Position numbers and translations under genes: made by a program. 64,000 nt of DNA from positions 61,956 through 125,955 of the forward strand of contig CAZTFF010000007.1 of NCBI GenBank assembly GCA_964612485.1, in the 5' to 3' direction. Below are positions 18,545 to 26,351 of this stretch, piece by piece. Source of the DNA: JAFGNV01 sp964612485 (GTDB lineage: Bacteria > Chloroflexota > Anaerolineae > 4572-78 > J111). The number at the start of each line of letters is the position of its first letter. The first letter of the stretch is position 1. The notes beneath the pieces were generated by a model. It made no database searches, had not been told where the DNA came from, and was given only the letters and a program-made list of their open reading frames with translations.

Positions 18545-18562
18545 GCTACTTGACCAAGTAGC
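18545..18562. promoter_or_regulatory. Perfect 8-2-8 dyad, possible operator upstream of the 16340 kinase
   Basis: GCTACTTG and its exact inverse CAAGTAGC are separated by 2 bp, and the dyad begins 31 bp before the kinase start. TTGGTC and TATAGC-like hexamers on the minus strand overlap it or lie next to it. Dyads of this size are typical of dimeric regulators, but no regulator can be named. Confidence 0.35.
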
Positions 18563-18637
18563 ACTGTTGTTGGTTAGTTGAAATGTTGTTCCGGTATCTT
18601 GTTATTTTACCATGTCGATCCTGCGATTCCAATCCCC

Positions 18638-20617
18638 CTACTTTCCTCCCAGAACAAGCGGCAGGAAGACGGAAACGTTTTCTCCGGGCGCGGTAAGGGT
18701 GATCTCTTCGCTGGCGACATTGCTTTCTATATAGCCGGTGTGATCTGTGGCCCGGGCTTCAAGGTGGTAGGTTCCGGGTTCAAGCGACGGGTCGAGCGCG
18801 AGCGTAAAAACTTCGTAGTCGCTGTCAAAAGCGCCGTCGTCAGCGGCGGCGGGAATCCACGGGCCGGTGTCGTTCAACCGGTACTCCACATTGACCACTG
18901 TTCCCCCATCCATATGGTAGGCCAGCCCGGTGATGGTGGTTCCATTGCTGGCCGCGGAGAGGTTCTCCGGCAGCGGGTTGAATTCCGTGTTCAGGCCGCC
19001 GTCAACGGGATCAAAAACGGCCAGCGTGTCGGCGGCAAAGGTTTCGGAAATGTTGCCGGCAGAGTCATGGGCCGTAACTTCCAGCAAGTGTAGGCCGGGC
19101 GTAATCGACGCTGGCAGGGAGAAGTGGTAACTTTCGGTAGTTTGGTCAAAAGCGCCGTCTCCGGCAGTGGCCGGCTGCCACTCGCCGTCATCAAGCCGGT
19201 ACTGCACCTGGGTCAAGGTGTTGATGGTTGCGCTGGGGCGGCTGGGGGAGGGATAGGGCGTGATTTCGGCGTGGCCGGTTACGGTTGTCTGCCCGTCGTC
19301 GGTGGCAATGGCGCTGATGGTGATGGGCAGGGCGGTGTCCAGCGGATCAAAAATGTCATCGCCGTCGCTGTCTCGCCAGCCGATTTGGCCGGCAGCGTAG
19401 GGGTCGATAGCCTGCGCCCGGAAGGGATAAATTTGCCCGCGCATAATACTGGTCACATTAGAGCTGCAACTGCCGTACTGGCTGTTTTGATTTTCCACTT
19501 CCAGGTAGCCGGAACTGTAGGTGCAGGGCTGGTAGGCGCTGTAATATTGATCCAGGGCGTGGAAGATGTGGCCCATTTCGTGGGTCAGAACGGCATCCAT
19601 ATTGCCGAGGCCGTAGCCGTTGTTGCCCGATGTCATCACCGTAAACGGCCCGCCCAGGTAGGCGTAGGCAAAATAACCGTCGCTGAAGCGGTTGTCGCTA
19701 TCGGCGGAACTATCCACCACAAAAATGGTGAAGGCCCAATCGGTATCGTAGACGGTGCGAATAGCGTTGTTATAATCGCGGGCGCGGGTGAAGTAAGAGC
19801 TGGCGTTGTAGCCCAGGCTGCCCAGGGCGTCGGCGATCCAATATTTTTGGTCGTAATAGGGGCGGGTGATCGGTTCTACGCCGGTGGGCAGTGGTTCGGA
19901 AAAATGGTCATCGTAAACAAAACTGAGGTTGGCGCGGGGGTCCAGTTCGGCCCACCAGTTCAGGCCGGCCACAATCTCGTTGAAAACTTGCTGCCGTTCA
20001 TCCGCCGTCCAATTTTCTGTCGAGGGGTCGGTGCTGCCGTTGCTTTCTACCAGGATAATGCCCACGGCCACGGAGCCGGCCATAAATTCGCTGGTTTGGT
20101 AGTAGCCGGGGGTGATAGCGCCGGCGGCGGCCAGCCGGTTGCTGTCAAAATCCGGCACATCCGGCGCGATGAAGGCATCGTGATGATCTTCCGGGTATTC
20201 CGCCAGGGTGTTCATTGTCTCGGCGGCAGGTTGGGGCGCGATCAGGCTGTTCCACACACCGGCCAGCCGGCGGATGTGAGGACCGTAAATGTCGGTGGTG
20301 GAAAGTTCAACCGGGCCGGTAAATACGGCTGCTACCGGAGACAGCGCCGAAATTTCCGCCGACAGGCCGGCGGGAACTGTGGCGATGAGGGCCTGGTAGG
20401 GAAAGGTATGGGTGATGCGCCCGTGGCGCGTTTCAATGAGGGTCCGGACATCGGCCAGCCCGGTTTTGTGCTGGTGTTCAGAAGCCAGAATGACAAAGAT
20501 CGGGACATCGGAACTGGTTTGAGCATACGCCGGGATGGCCGGATTCAGACCGTTGAACAAGATAATGAGGCTCAGGGCCAGAATGATTTTGAAAATGGGA
20601 TGACTGGAGAATCTCAT
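18638..20617 (-). CDS. Secreted zinc metalloprotease-like protein with Ig-like repeats and FLPLVL C-terminal tail
   Basis: The protein has 659 residues. A signal peptide (about 1-32: hydrophobic IILALSLIILF, then AYA before QTS) indicates export. The central domain has the zinc signature HEMGHIFHALDQY, with two histidines and the glutamate of an HExxH site and a downstream aspartate. About residues 440-530 and 545-640 are two similar beta-rich Ig-like repeats (LTQVQYRLDDGEWQPA and VVNVEYRLNDTGPWIPA). The chain ends SVFLPLVLGGK, a short hydrophobic tail of a type I associate with exported Chloroflexi proteins. No classical anchor (LPXTG, PEP-CTERM) is present. It lies inside the phosphorelay region, but nothing shows functional linkage. 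The substrate is unknown. Confidence 0.75.
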   Translation of the reverse strand: MRFSSHPIFKIILALSLIILFNGLNPAIPAYAQTSSDVPIFVILASEHQHKTGLADVRTLIETRHGRITHTFPYQALIATVPAGLSAEISALSPVAAVFTGPVELSTTDIYGPHIRRLAGVWNSLIAPQPAAETMNTLAEYPEDHHDAFIAPDVPDFDSNRLAAAGAITPGYYQTSEFMAGSVAVGIILVESNGSTDPSTENWTADERQQVFNEIVAGLNWWAELDPRANLSFVYDDHFSEPLPTGVEPITRPYYDQKYWIADALGSLGYNASSYFTRARDYNNAIRTVYDTDWAFTIFVVDSSADSDNRFSDGYFAYAYLGGPFTVMTSGNNGYGLGNMDAVLTHEMGHIFHALDQYYSAYQPCTYSSGYLEVENQNSQYGSCSSNVTSIMRGQIYPFRAQAIDPYAAGQIGWRDSDGDDIFDPLDTALPITISAIATDDGQTTVTGHAEITPYPSPSRPSATINTLTQVQYRLDDGEWQPATAGDGAFDQTTESYHFSLPASITPGLHLLEVTAHDSAGNISETFAADTLAVFDPVDGGLNTEFNPLPENLSAASNGTTITGLAYHMDGGTVVNVEYRLNDTGPWIPAAADDGAFDSDYEVFTLALDPSLEPGTYHLEARATDHTGYIESNVASEEITLTAPGENVSVFLPLVLGGK

Positions 20618-20739
20618 GAAGGCGGACCTTGGTTAAGTTCTTGCCTCTATCTTAACCGGGTTCCGCGTTAGAATATATGGATGAAGTATAGGGATTGCGT
20701 TGAAATTGTGTTAGAAAAGCATATTGAAAAATCTGGTGG

Positions 20740-21135
20740 TTATTGCACTTGAAGCCGAGGGGACAGCTTGCTCAACACGGCCAGCAGCAACTGCTCCGAG
20801 CGGATGGGCTTGGTCAGATATTCGTCCACGCCTTTGTTTTTCCCGTAGCGAATTTCCTGATCTGATAAAAATCTGCAACCTGTCAAAAATAAGAAGGGGA
20901 TGTTCTCCCAATCCGGGTTTTTGCGGATTTGGTCGTAAAGTTGGTACCCGTCCATGGCCGGCATGCTAATATCGGAGAGGATGAGGCCAATGGGTTGGTT
21001 TTCCAGCACGGCCAGGGCTTTGTCCCCATCGGTAACCGCAACCGTCTGGTAGCCGGCCATTTCCAGGGTCAAACTCAAATTGTCGAGCAAATCGGGTTCG
21101 TCATCGATCAACAAAATAGAGGGTTGGACATCCAT
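20740..21135 (-). CDS. Single-domain response regulator (REC)
   Basis: The start at 21135 is set by AAGGAG 6 bp upstream; the frame is open to 21240 but that segment runs into the repeat at 21181. The protein has 131 residues and is essentially one receiver domain: ILLIDDEPDLLDN for the acidic pocket, LILSDISMPAMDGYQ for the phosphoacceptor, FLTG and YLTKPI for the switch and lysine. It is closely similar to the receiver half of the OmpR-type regulator at 21401, so it looks like a duplicated, truncated partner. With no output domain it would act as a phosphate shuttle or sink, or bind a target protein. Confidence 0.88.
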   Translation of the reverse strand: MDVQPSILLIDDEPDLLDNLSLTLEMAGYQTVAVTDGDKALAVLENQPIGLILSDISMPAMDGYQLYDQIRKNPDWENIPFLFLTGCRFLSDQEIRYGKNKGVDEYLTKPIRSEQLLLAVLSKLSPRLQVQ

Positions 21136-21180
21136 AACATACTCCTTGTCAAGGAACGGGAATTTAATAAGTTGTGCAGC

Positions 21181-21279
21181 CATGTCATCCGAGGAGCGTA
21201 GCGACGAGGAATCTCCGGGCTGTGAGCCTTGCACCAGCATAGAAACTGGAGATTCTTCGCTTTCGCTCAGAATGACATG
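21181..21279. repeat. 99-bp palindromic element (GAGCG..GAAGAATCTCC type)
   Basis: CATGTCAT (21181-21188) and ATGACATG (21272-21279) bound an inverted repeat whose arms also contain GAGGAATCTCC and GGAGATTCTTCG. Elements with the core ATTCTGAGCGAAGCGAAGAATC occur in many bacterial genomes. It lies in the promoter region of the single-domain receiver gene. It could be a miniature mobile element or a processed hairpin. Confidence 0.75.
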
Positions 21280-21400
21280 CCCAAGTTAATTAATTCTCAT
21301 TCCCAAGTTATTATTGCTGCTTTTTATTTTAATCAATCTTAACGTTGGAGTATATAGCTGTTGTATTCAGATTGTGTTGGAGTTGTGTAAAAAGGGGAAG

Positions 21401-22147
21401 TTACGATGGATCCGGCACAACCAGCCGGTAGCCAACGCCGCGCACGTTTTCAATGGACCCAACCTCGCCTTCAGCCAGCCCCAATTTTCGGCGCAGCGAC
21501 AGGATGAGCGGGCGCAGCAGTTGGCCGGCTTCTACCGGGTCGGCGTCAAATTCGTGCGTGGTTTGAATTAATTCCTGCGGCGAGGCCACCCGCCCGCCCT
21601 GGCGGGCCAGGTGTTCCAGCAGCGCAAACTCTTTGGCCGACAGGCTGATTTCCTCCCCCTCAACCTGAATCCGGTGCTGGAGGGGGTCTATTTGCAATCG
21701 GCCAAAGGTGAACGGGCGGGACTGTTCTGGGGGTCCGGCGTTGAACTGCTCCAGCGACTCTTTGAGTTGTTGGCTCCGGCGTAATTTACCGCGCACGACG
21801 GCCAGCAGATCGCCGGCGCGGATGGGTTTGGTCAGGTAATCGTCCACGCCCAATTCTTTGCCGTAGCGGATATCGCTGTCCATGGTGCGCGCCGTCAAAA
21901 AGATAAAGGGGATGGCGGCCCAGGCGGACCGCTCGCGCACGCGCTCGTAGAGTTGGTAGCCGTTCATCTCCGGCATAGCAATATCGGCCAGGATCAGATC
22001 AACGGGATGGTCTTCTAAAAGAGCTAACGCTGCGCGGCCATCGGTGGCGGAAAAAACTTGATAATCTTCGGCTTCCAGGGTCAGGCTGATGTTGTCCAGC
22101 AGGTCGGGTTCGTCGTCAACAATCAAAATGGAAGGGGTTGGGTTCAT
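21401..22147 (-). CDS. OmpR/PhoB-type response regulator (REC plus winged helix)
   Basis: The protein has 248 residues. The receiver (about 1-125) has ILIVDDEPDLLDN, LILADIAMPEMNG and YLTKPI, all phosphorylation residues present. The C-terminal DNA-binding domain (about 150-245) is a typical winged helix: ISLSAKEFALLEHLARQGG, then IENVRGVGYRLV. This is the only gene in the overlapping kinase operon with a DNA-binding output, and it lies at the 3' end, 7 bp after the kinase at 22155. It is therefore the likely transcriptional endpoint of the relay. Targets are unknown. Confidence 0.92.
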   Translation of the reverse strand: MNPTPSILIVDDEPDLLDNISLTLEAEDYQVFSATDGRAALALLEDHPVDLILADIAMPEMNGYQLYERVRERSAWAAIPFIFLTARTMDSDIRYGKELGVDDYLTKPIRAGDLLAVVRGKLRRSQQLKESLEQFNAGPPEQSRPFTFGRLQIDPLQHRIQVEGEEISLSAKEFALLEHLARQGGRVASPQELIQTTHEFDADPVEAGQLLRPLILSLRRKLGLAEGEVGSIENVRGVGYRLVVPDPS

Positions 22148-22154
22148 GAGACGC

Positions 22155-23708
22155 TCACTCTTTGTCTAAATATTCTTCTGCCAGCAAAGGAAGGAAAAAG
22201 GCAAACACGCTTCCCTGCTCCGGCGTTGAGGTAACCGCAATGTGCCCGGAATGTAATTCGATCAACTGGCGGGCAATCGCCAGCCCCAATCCGGTGCCGC
22301 GAATATTTCGCTGGGCCTTGACGCGGTAGAAACGGTCGAACAGGTTGGGTAGATTTTCCTGGCTGATGCCGATGCCGGTATCACTCACCCGCAGGGCGGC
22401 CCAATCGCCATCGGTTAACGTTGAACAGCCCGGCCAGTTGGTTTCATTTTTCTGATCCCCACAGCCGGGTTGAAGGATGGCGCACTCGCAGCGAATGCGC
22501 CCCTGATCCGGGGTATATTTGATGGCGTTGGTGAGCAGATTGCGGATGACCTGCCGCAGTTGGGCGGGGTGGGCCAAGACGGAGAGCGTTTCCGCCCCGC
22601 TGAATTGCAGCGCTTGGGATTTTTCCTGGGCCAGCGGCAGCAGTTCTTCCACTTCCGCCTGGGCCAGTTGGGTCAGATCGATCAATTCCCGTTCCATCGA
22701 TACCCGCCCGCTGTCGATCCGGGAAATTTCCAGAACATCGCCAATGAGATCGTTGAGGGTGTGGGTGTGTTTCTGAATATCGCGGATCATTTTTCGCCGC
22801 CGCGTATCGTCCAGCCGCTCGTACAGCGTGTCCAGGTTGTCGCCCAGCAGGGTGAGCACGGAGAGCGGGGTGCGCAGTTCGTGCGAGACATTGGAGACAA
22901 ATTCGTTTTTGGCCCGCTCCGCTTTTTTGAGGGGGGTGATGTTGCTGAGCACGCTGACAAAGCCGTCGAGCTGCTGTTGGCTGCCGGCTGAAAACAAGGG
23001 GGCCGCGGTCAGGGCTACATCGTAAAGATCGCCGTTTTTATGCGCGACTACCATTTCGCTGCGCCAGGTATGGCCCTGGTGAACCAGGTTGATGATGTTC
23101 TCATACACGTCAGCCGGGTTATCGTCCGTATTTTTGTTCAGCCATTCTCGCCAATCTTGGCCCACCATCTCATCATCGGTGTAGCCGGTCAAGGTTTCGG
23201 CAGCCGGATTGAAGTATTGAATTTTTCCGGCGGTATCGGTCACGATCACGGCTTCGCCCAGCGCTTCCAGAATGGCCCGGGTGTGGTCCCGTTCGGCTTG
23301 CAGGTGGAGCATATGCTGGCGGCGCTGGCGGTTCAGGCGGGTAATGGTGCGCACGCGAACCTGTAATTCGGGGCGGGAAAAGGGTTTGGTAACAAAATCG
23401 TCCACGCCCAGTTCAAGCCCTTTCAACCGGGAATCACGATCATCTAACGCCGTGACAATGATGACGGGGATGTCGGCCAGGGCCGGGTCGGCCCGCAGGT
23501 GCCGGCACACTTCAAAGCCGTCCATGCCCGGCATCATCACATCGAGCAGGATCAAGTCGGGCACCAGTTTGGCGGCTTTGGCTAACGCTTCTTCGCCGTT
23601 GGCGGCGTAGGCCAGGTGGTAGCCCTGGCCTGTCAGCAGCCCGCGCAGCACGTCGCGGGCGCTGGGTTGGTCGTCAACAATTAAGACCGTACTTTCTGAA
23701 GTTATCAC
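22155..23708 (-). CDS. Hybrid sensor histidine kinase, REC-PAS-HisKA-HATPase
   Basis: GTG start overlapping the stop of the upstream kinase by 4 bp, so translation is coupled. The protein has 517 residues: receiver (1-125, PDLILLDVMMPGMDG), short coiled coil, PAS (about 150-270, KIQYFNPAAETLTGYTDDE), HisKA with VSHELRTPLS, and HATPase (LLTNAIKYTPDQG, DTGIGI, GTGLGLAIARQLIELHSG). It is soluble. PAS domains sense ligands or redox, but the cofactor is not evident. Followed 7 bp later by the OmpR-type regulator, it is the probable direct phosphodonor for that regulator. Confidence 0.92.
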   Translation of the reverse strand: MITSESTVLIVDDQPSARDVLRGLLTGQGYHLAYAANGEEALAKAAKLVPDLILLDVMMPGMDGFEVCRHLRADPALADIPVIIVTALDDRDSRLKGLELGVDDFVTKPFSRPELQVRVRTITRLNRQRRQHMLHLQAERDHTRAILEALGEAVIVTDTAGKIQYFNPAAETLTGYTDDEMVGQDWREWLNKNTDDNPADVYENIINLVHQGHTWRSEMVVAHKNGDLYDVALTAAPLFSAGSQQQLDGFVSVLSNITPLKKAERAKNEFVSNVSHELRTPLSVLTLLGDNLDTLYERLDDTRRRKMIRDIQKHTHTLNDLIGDVLEISRIDSGRVSMERELIDLTQLAQAEVEELLPLAQEKSQALQFSGAETLSVLAHPAQLRQVIRNLLTNAIKYTPDQGRIRCECAILQPGCGDQKNETNWPGCSTLTDGDWAALRVSDTGIGISQENLPNLFDRFYRVKAQRNIRGTGLGLAIARQLIELHSGHIAVTSTPEQGSVFAFFLPLLAEEYLDKE

Positions 23709-24847
23709 TGGGGTTGCTCTCCGGCTTCCCGGTTTTGCGGCGGCTGGAAAAGTTCTACGCTGAAAACAGCGCCTTGCGGGGCATTTTCTTCTACATAAAT
23801 CTTACCCCCGTGGGCCTCAACGATCATTTTGGCAAAGCTCAGGCCCAGGCCCACCTGAGATACCCCTTTTTGTTTTAACTCAATAATGCTGAATTTATCA
23901 AAGATTCGGTCGCGGTGTTCCGCCGGAACGCCGGAACCCTCGTCCAAGACTTGAAGGAGAAGGCTGGATTGAGAATCCGTAGCGCCTGTTTCCAGATGTT
24001 CGAGGCGCAAGGTCACGGTGCTTTCGTTGGGCGAGAATTTAAGGGCGTTGGAAAGTAAATTATCGAGCACGCGCCGAAAAAGATTGGCATCGAGAGGAAA
24101 TGTGCCGGGGTCCGCCGGTTGTTCAATAACCAGCTCAACTTTTCGGGAGCGGGCCATAATGGCGTGATCTTGCCTGACGTCTTCTACCAATTGGCCCAGA
24201 TCAACGGCTGTTCGGTTGAGGATCAGGTGGCCTTGCTCTATTTTGGTGAGCATAAGCATATCGTTAAGAAAATCATTTAATCGTTGGGCCTGGGTGTGAA
24301 TCTGCTGCAAATTTCTTGTTACGCCGGGCGGGACCTCTTCTTCACTCAAAAAGAGCGACAACTCGCAAAAGCCCAGAACCGAAGAGAGCGGGGTGCGCAT
24401 ATCGTGGACGATCATGCCGGCCATTTCTTCACGGAGTTGAAGCGTGGCTTGTAATTTGTCAAACTGTTGTTTGATCCGCACCATCGAGCGCACGCGGGCG
24501 CGCAGCTCGTGCCCATTGACCGGTTTAGACAAAAAATCGTCCGCGCCGGCATCCAGGCCCTCAACCAGCTCTTCTTTGCTGTCGAGCGCCGTAACCAGCA
24601 GGATGGGGATGTGCTGCCCCTGCTCATCGGCTTTGATGCGGCGGCAGACTTCAAAGCCGTCCATTTCCGGCATCATCACATCCAGCAGGATGGTATCGGG
24701 CCGGACGTCGGCCAGCATCGCCAGCGCTTCCGCGCCGCCGGCGGCGCAGGCGACGGTGTAGCCTTCGGGAAACAGCAGGCCCTTTAAGGTTTCGCGCGCG
24801 CTGGCATTATCATCAACAATTAAAACTTGGGTTTTATGATTTTTCAT
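23705..24847 (-). CDS. Hybrid sensor histidine kinase, REC-HisKA-HATPase without sensor domain
   Basis: ATG start, overlapping the upstream gene by 14 bp. The protein has 380 residues: receiver (1-125; VLIVDDNASARE, PDTILLDVMMPEMDG, FLSKPV), then HisKA directly (MIVHDMRTPLSSVLGF) and HATPase (LDNLLSNALKFSPNE, DEGSGVP, VGLGLSFAKMIVEAHGG). It has no PAS or GAF sensor, so its only visible input is phosphorylation of its own receiver. That makes it a relay kinase that passes or redistributes signal within the operon. All catalytic boxes are intact. Confidence 0.9.
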   Translation of the reverse strand: MKNHKTQVLIVDDNASARETLKGLLFPEGYTVACAAGGAEALAMLADVRPDTILLDVMMPEMDGFEVCRRIKADEQGQHIPILLVTALDSKEELVEGLDAGADDFLSKPVNGHELRARVRSMVRIKQQFDKLQATLQLREEMAGMIVHDMRTPLSSVLGFCELSLFLSEEEVPPGVTRNLQQIHTQAQRLNDFLNDMLMLTKIEQGHLILNRTAVDLGQLVEDVRQDHAIMARSRKVELVIEQPADPGTFPLDANLFRRVLDNLLSNALKFSPNESTVTLRLEHLETGATDSQSSLLLQVLDEGSGVPAEHRDRIFDKFSIIELKQKGVSQVGLGLSFAKMIVEAHGGKIYVEENAPQGAVFSVELFQPPQNREAGEQPQ

Positions 24848-26297
24848 TTTTTACCGGTAAGGCAAGCTGGACAACCACGCCCGGCCCATCGGGGCGGTTG
24901 TTCAGCCGGCATGTTCCTCCCACACTCCAAACCAGCGAGGCCACTTTAGGCAGGCCCAGGCCCATCCCGGCCATTTCGCCGGTAAAATGTTTGTCGCCCT
25001 GGTAATAAGGCGTCCACACGTGCTGCAACTGGGCCGGCGAAAGCGAGACGCCGTTATCGCCAATTTCCAGATTGATGCTTTCCCGATCTGCTGAAGATAC
25101 CAGAATTTCGATGGCGGGATCGTGTTGGGGATGGAATTTTTTTGAGTTATTCAGAATTTCCTGCAAAATGAGTTCAATCGCTTGTTCAGGCAGTAAAATT
25201 TTCTGTCCCCGCCCTTCCTCGGTTTCTGTTACGGTAACGGTGGTTAAATCCAGGGCCAGGCAGATCTTTCGGATCAACGGAAGCAGTTCGGCGCAGTTAA
25301 ATCCATCGCCGGGCCGGTACAGGCGGGACGTGGAAACATAGTTGAGAATATCTAAAACATCTTTTTTGAGACGCTGGGCGCTTTCAAAGACCATTTGAAA
25401 CAGGCTCAACGTATCGGCGTCTAATAGTTGGGTGATCTGATAATCGTCTTGCAAAAGCTCCAGCCCCGTGGTTACGCCGCCCAGCGGGGTGCGCAGTTTA
25501 TGGGAAACCAGATTTTCAAATTCCCACATTTCCCGCCAAACCGCCATTTGTTCGGTAACGTCTCGCAAGCTGACCATCCAGTTTTCTTTAGCGCCGGCGG
25601 GTAAGGCCAGGGTTTCGATTTGCAGCCAAAAGGTATCGGCGGTGGCCGATTCGGGGCGCACCAAATAACGGGGACTCTGGTCGGGGGACGGGGCCGGCCA
25701 ATTTTCCCAGGCGTTTTCCGGGTTGAAGCGGTATTGTTGGCCGGCGATGTCTAAAAATGAGATCGACGGCGGTTCATCCGTATCCGCCGGCAGGCCCAGA
25801 TACAGCCGGGCTTGCGAATTGGCGTATTGGATGATCCCTTCCTCATCCAGCAACGCGTGCCCGTCGTTGGCGTTTTTGACTACCCAGTCAAATTTGTTTC
25901 GTTCGGCCACAAGGCGGCGGTAACGATTCAGCCGGGTGATGGTGCGCACCCTGGCTTTTAATTCGGCATGGTTGACCGGTTTGGTGATAAAATCATCGGC
26001 GCCGGCTTCAATGCCTTGCAGAATCGATTCTTGATCGTCCAGCGCCGTAACCATGATCACCGGCACCTGATCCAGCACCGGGTCGGCGCGCAGTTGCCGG
26101 CACACTTCAAAGCCATCCATGCCCGGCATCATTACATCCAGCAGGATCAGATCGGGCGTAAGCTCCGAGGCTTTGACCAGGGCTTCCTCGCCGCCGACGG
26201 CAAAGAACAAATTGTAATCCTGCCCCAGCAGCAGGCCCTTTAAAACTTCACGCGCGCTGGCATTATCATCAACAATAAGAATAGTGCTTTGGTTCAT
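24834..26297 (-). CDS. Hybrid sensor histidine kinase, REC-PAS-like-HisKA-HATPase
   Basis: The protein has 487 residues. The receiver (1-125) is nearly the same as in the neighbouring kinases (PDLILLDVMMPGMDG, FITKPVNHAELKARVRTITRLNRYR). The middle (about 135-255) is a divergent PAS-like segment (HALLDEEGIIQYANSQARLYLG). The dimerisation helix has LVSHKLRTPLGG, keeping the histidine. The ATPase domain has EILNNSKKF as N box, GDNGVSLSP in place of DxGxG, and GMGLGLPKVASLVWSVGG. The altered G1 box may reduce ATP turnover (inference). It overlaps the next gene by 14 bp. Confidence 0.88.
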   Translation of the reverse strand: MNQSTILIVDDNASAREVLKGLLLGQDYNLFFAVGGEEALVKASELTPDLILLDVMMPGMDGFEVCRQLRADPVLDQVPVIMVTALDDQESILQGIEAGADDFITKPVNHAELKARVRTITRLNRYRRLVAERNKFDWVVKNANDGHALLDEEGIIQYANSQARLYLGLPADTDEPPSISFLDIAGQQYRFNPENAWENWPAPSPDQSPRYLVRPESATADTFWLQIETLALPAGAKENWMVSLRDVTEQMAVWREMWEFENLVSHKLRTPLGGVTTGLELLQDDYQITQLLDADTLSLFQMVFESAQRLKKDVLDILNYVSTSRLYRPGDGFNCAELLPLIRKICLALDLTTVTVTETEEGRGQKILLPEQAIELILQEILNNSKKFHPQHDPAIEILVSSADRESINLEIGDNGVSLSPAQLQHVWTPYYQGDKHFTGEMAGMGLGLPKVASLVWSVGGTCRLNNRPDGPGVVVQLALPVKNEKS

Positions 26298-26351
26298 CCT
26301 TGGTGATTCCTGAGTTATGTTCCCTGATTCTACCTGTTTTTACAGCCAACT

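Noticed and set aside
19124..20671. Long open frame of 515 codons on the plus strand opposite the protease gene
   Set aside because: Its composition is a glycine/alanine/valine-rich shadow of the minus-strand gene, which has a signal peptide, zinc motif and domain structure. No family character is visible in the plus-strand frame. The same holds for other long antisense frames over the MttB, Clp and kinase genes.
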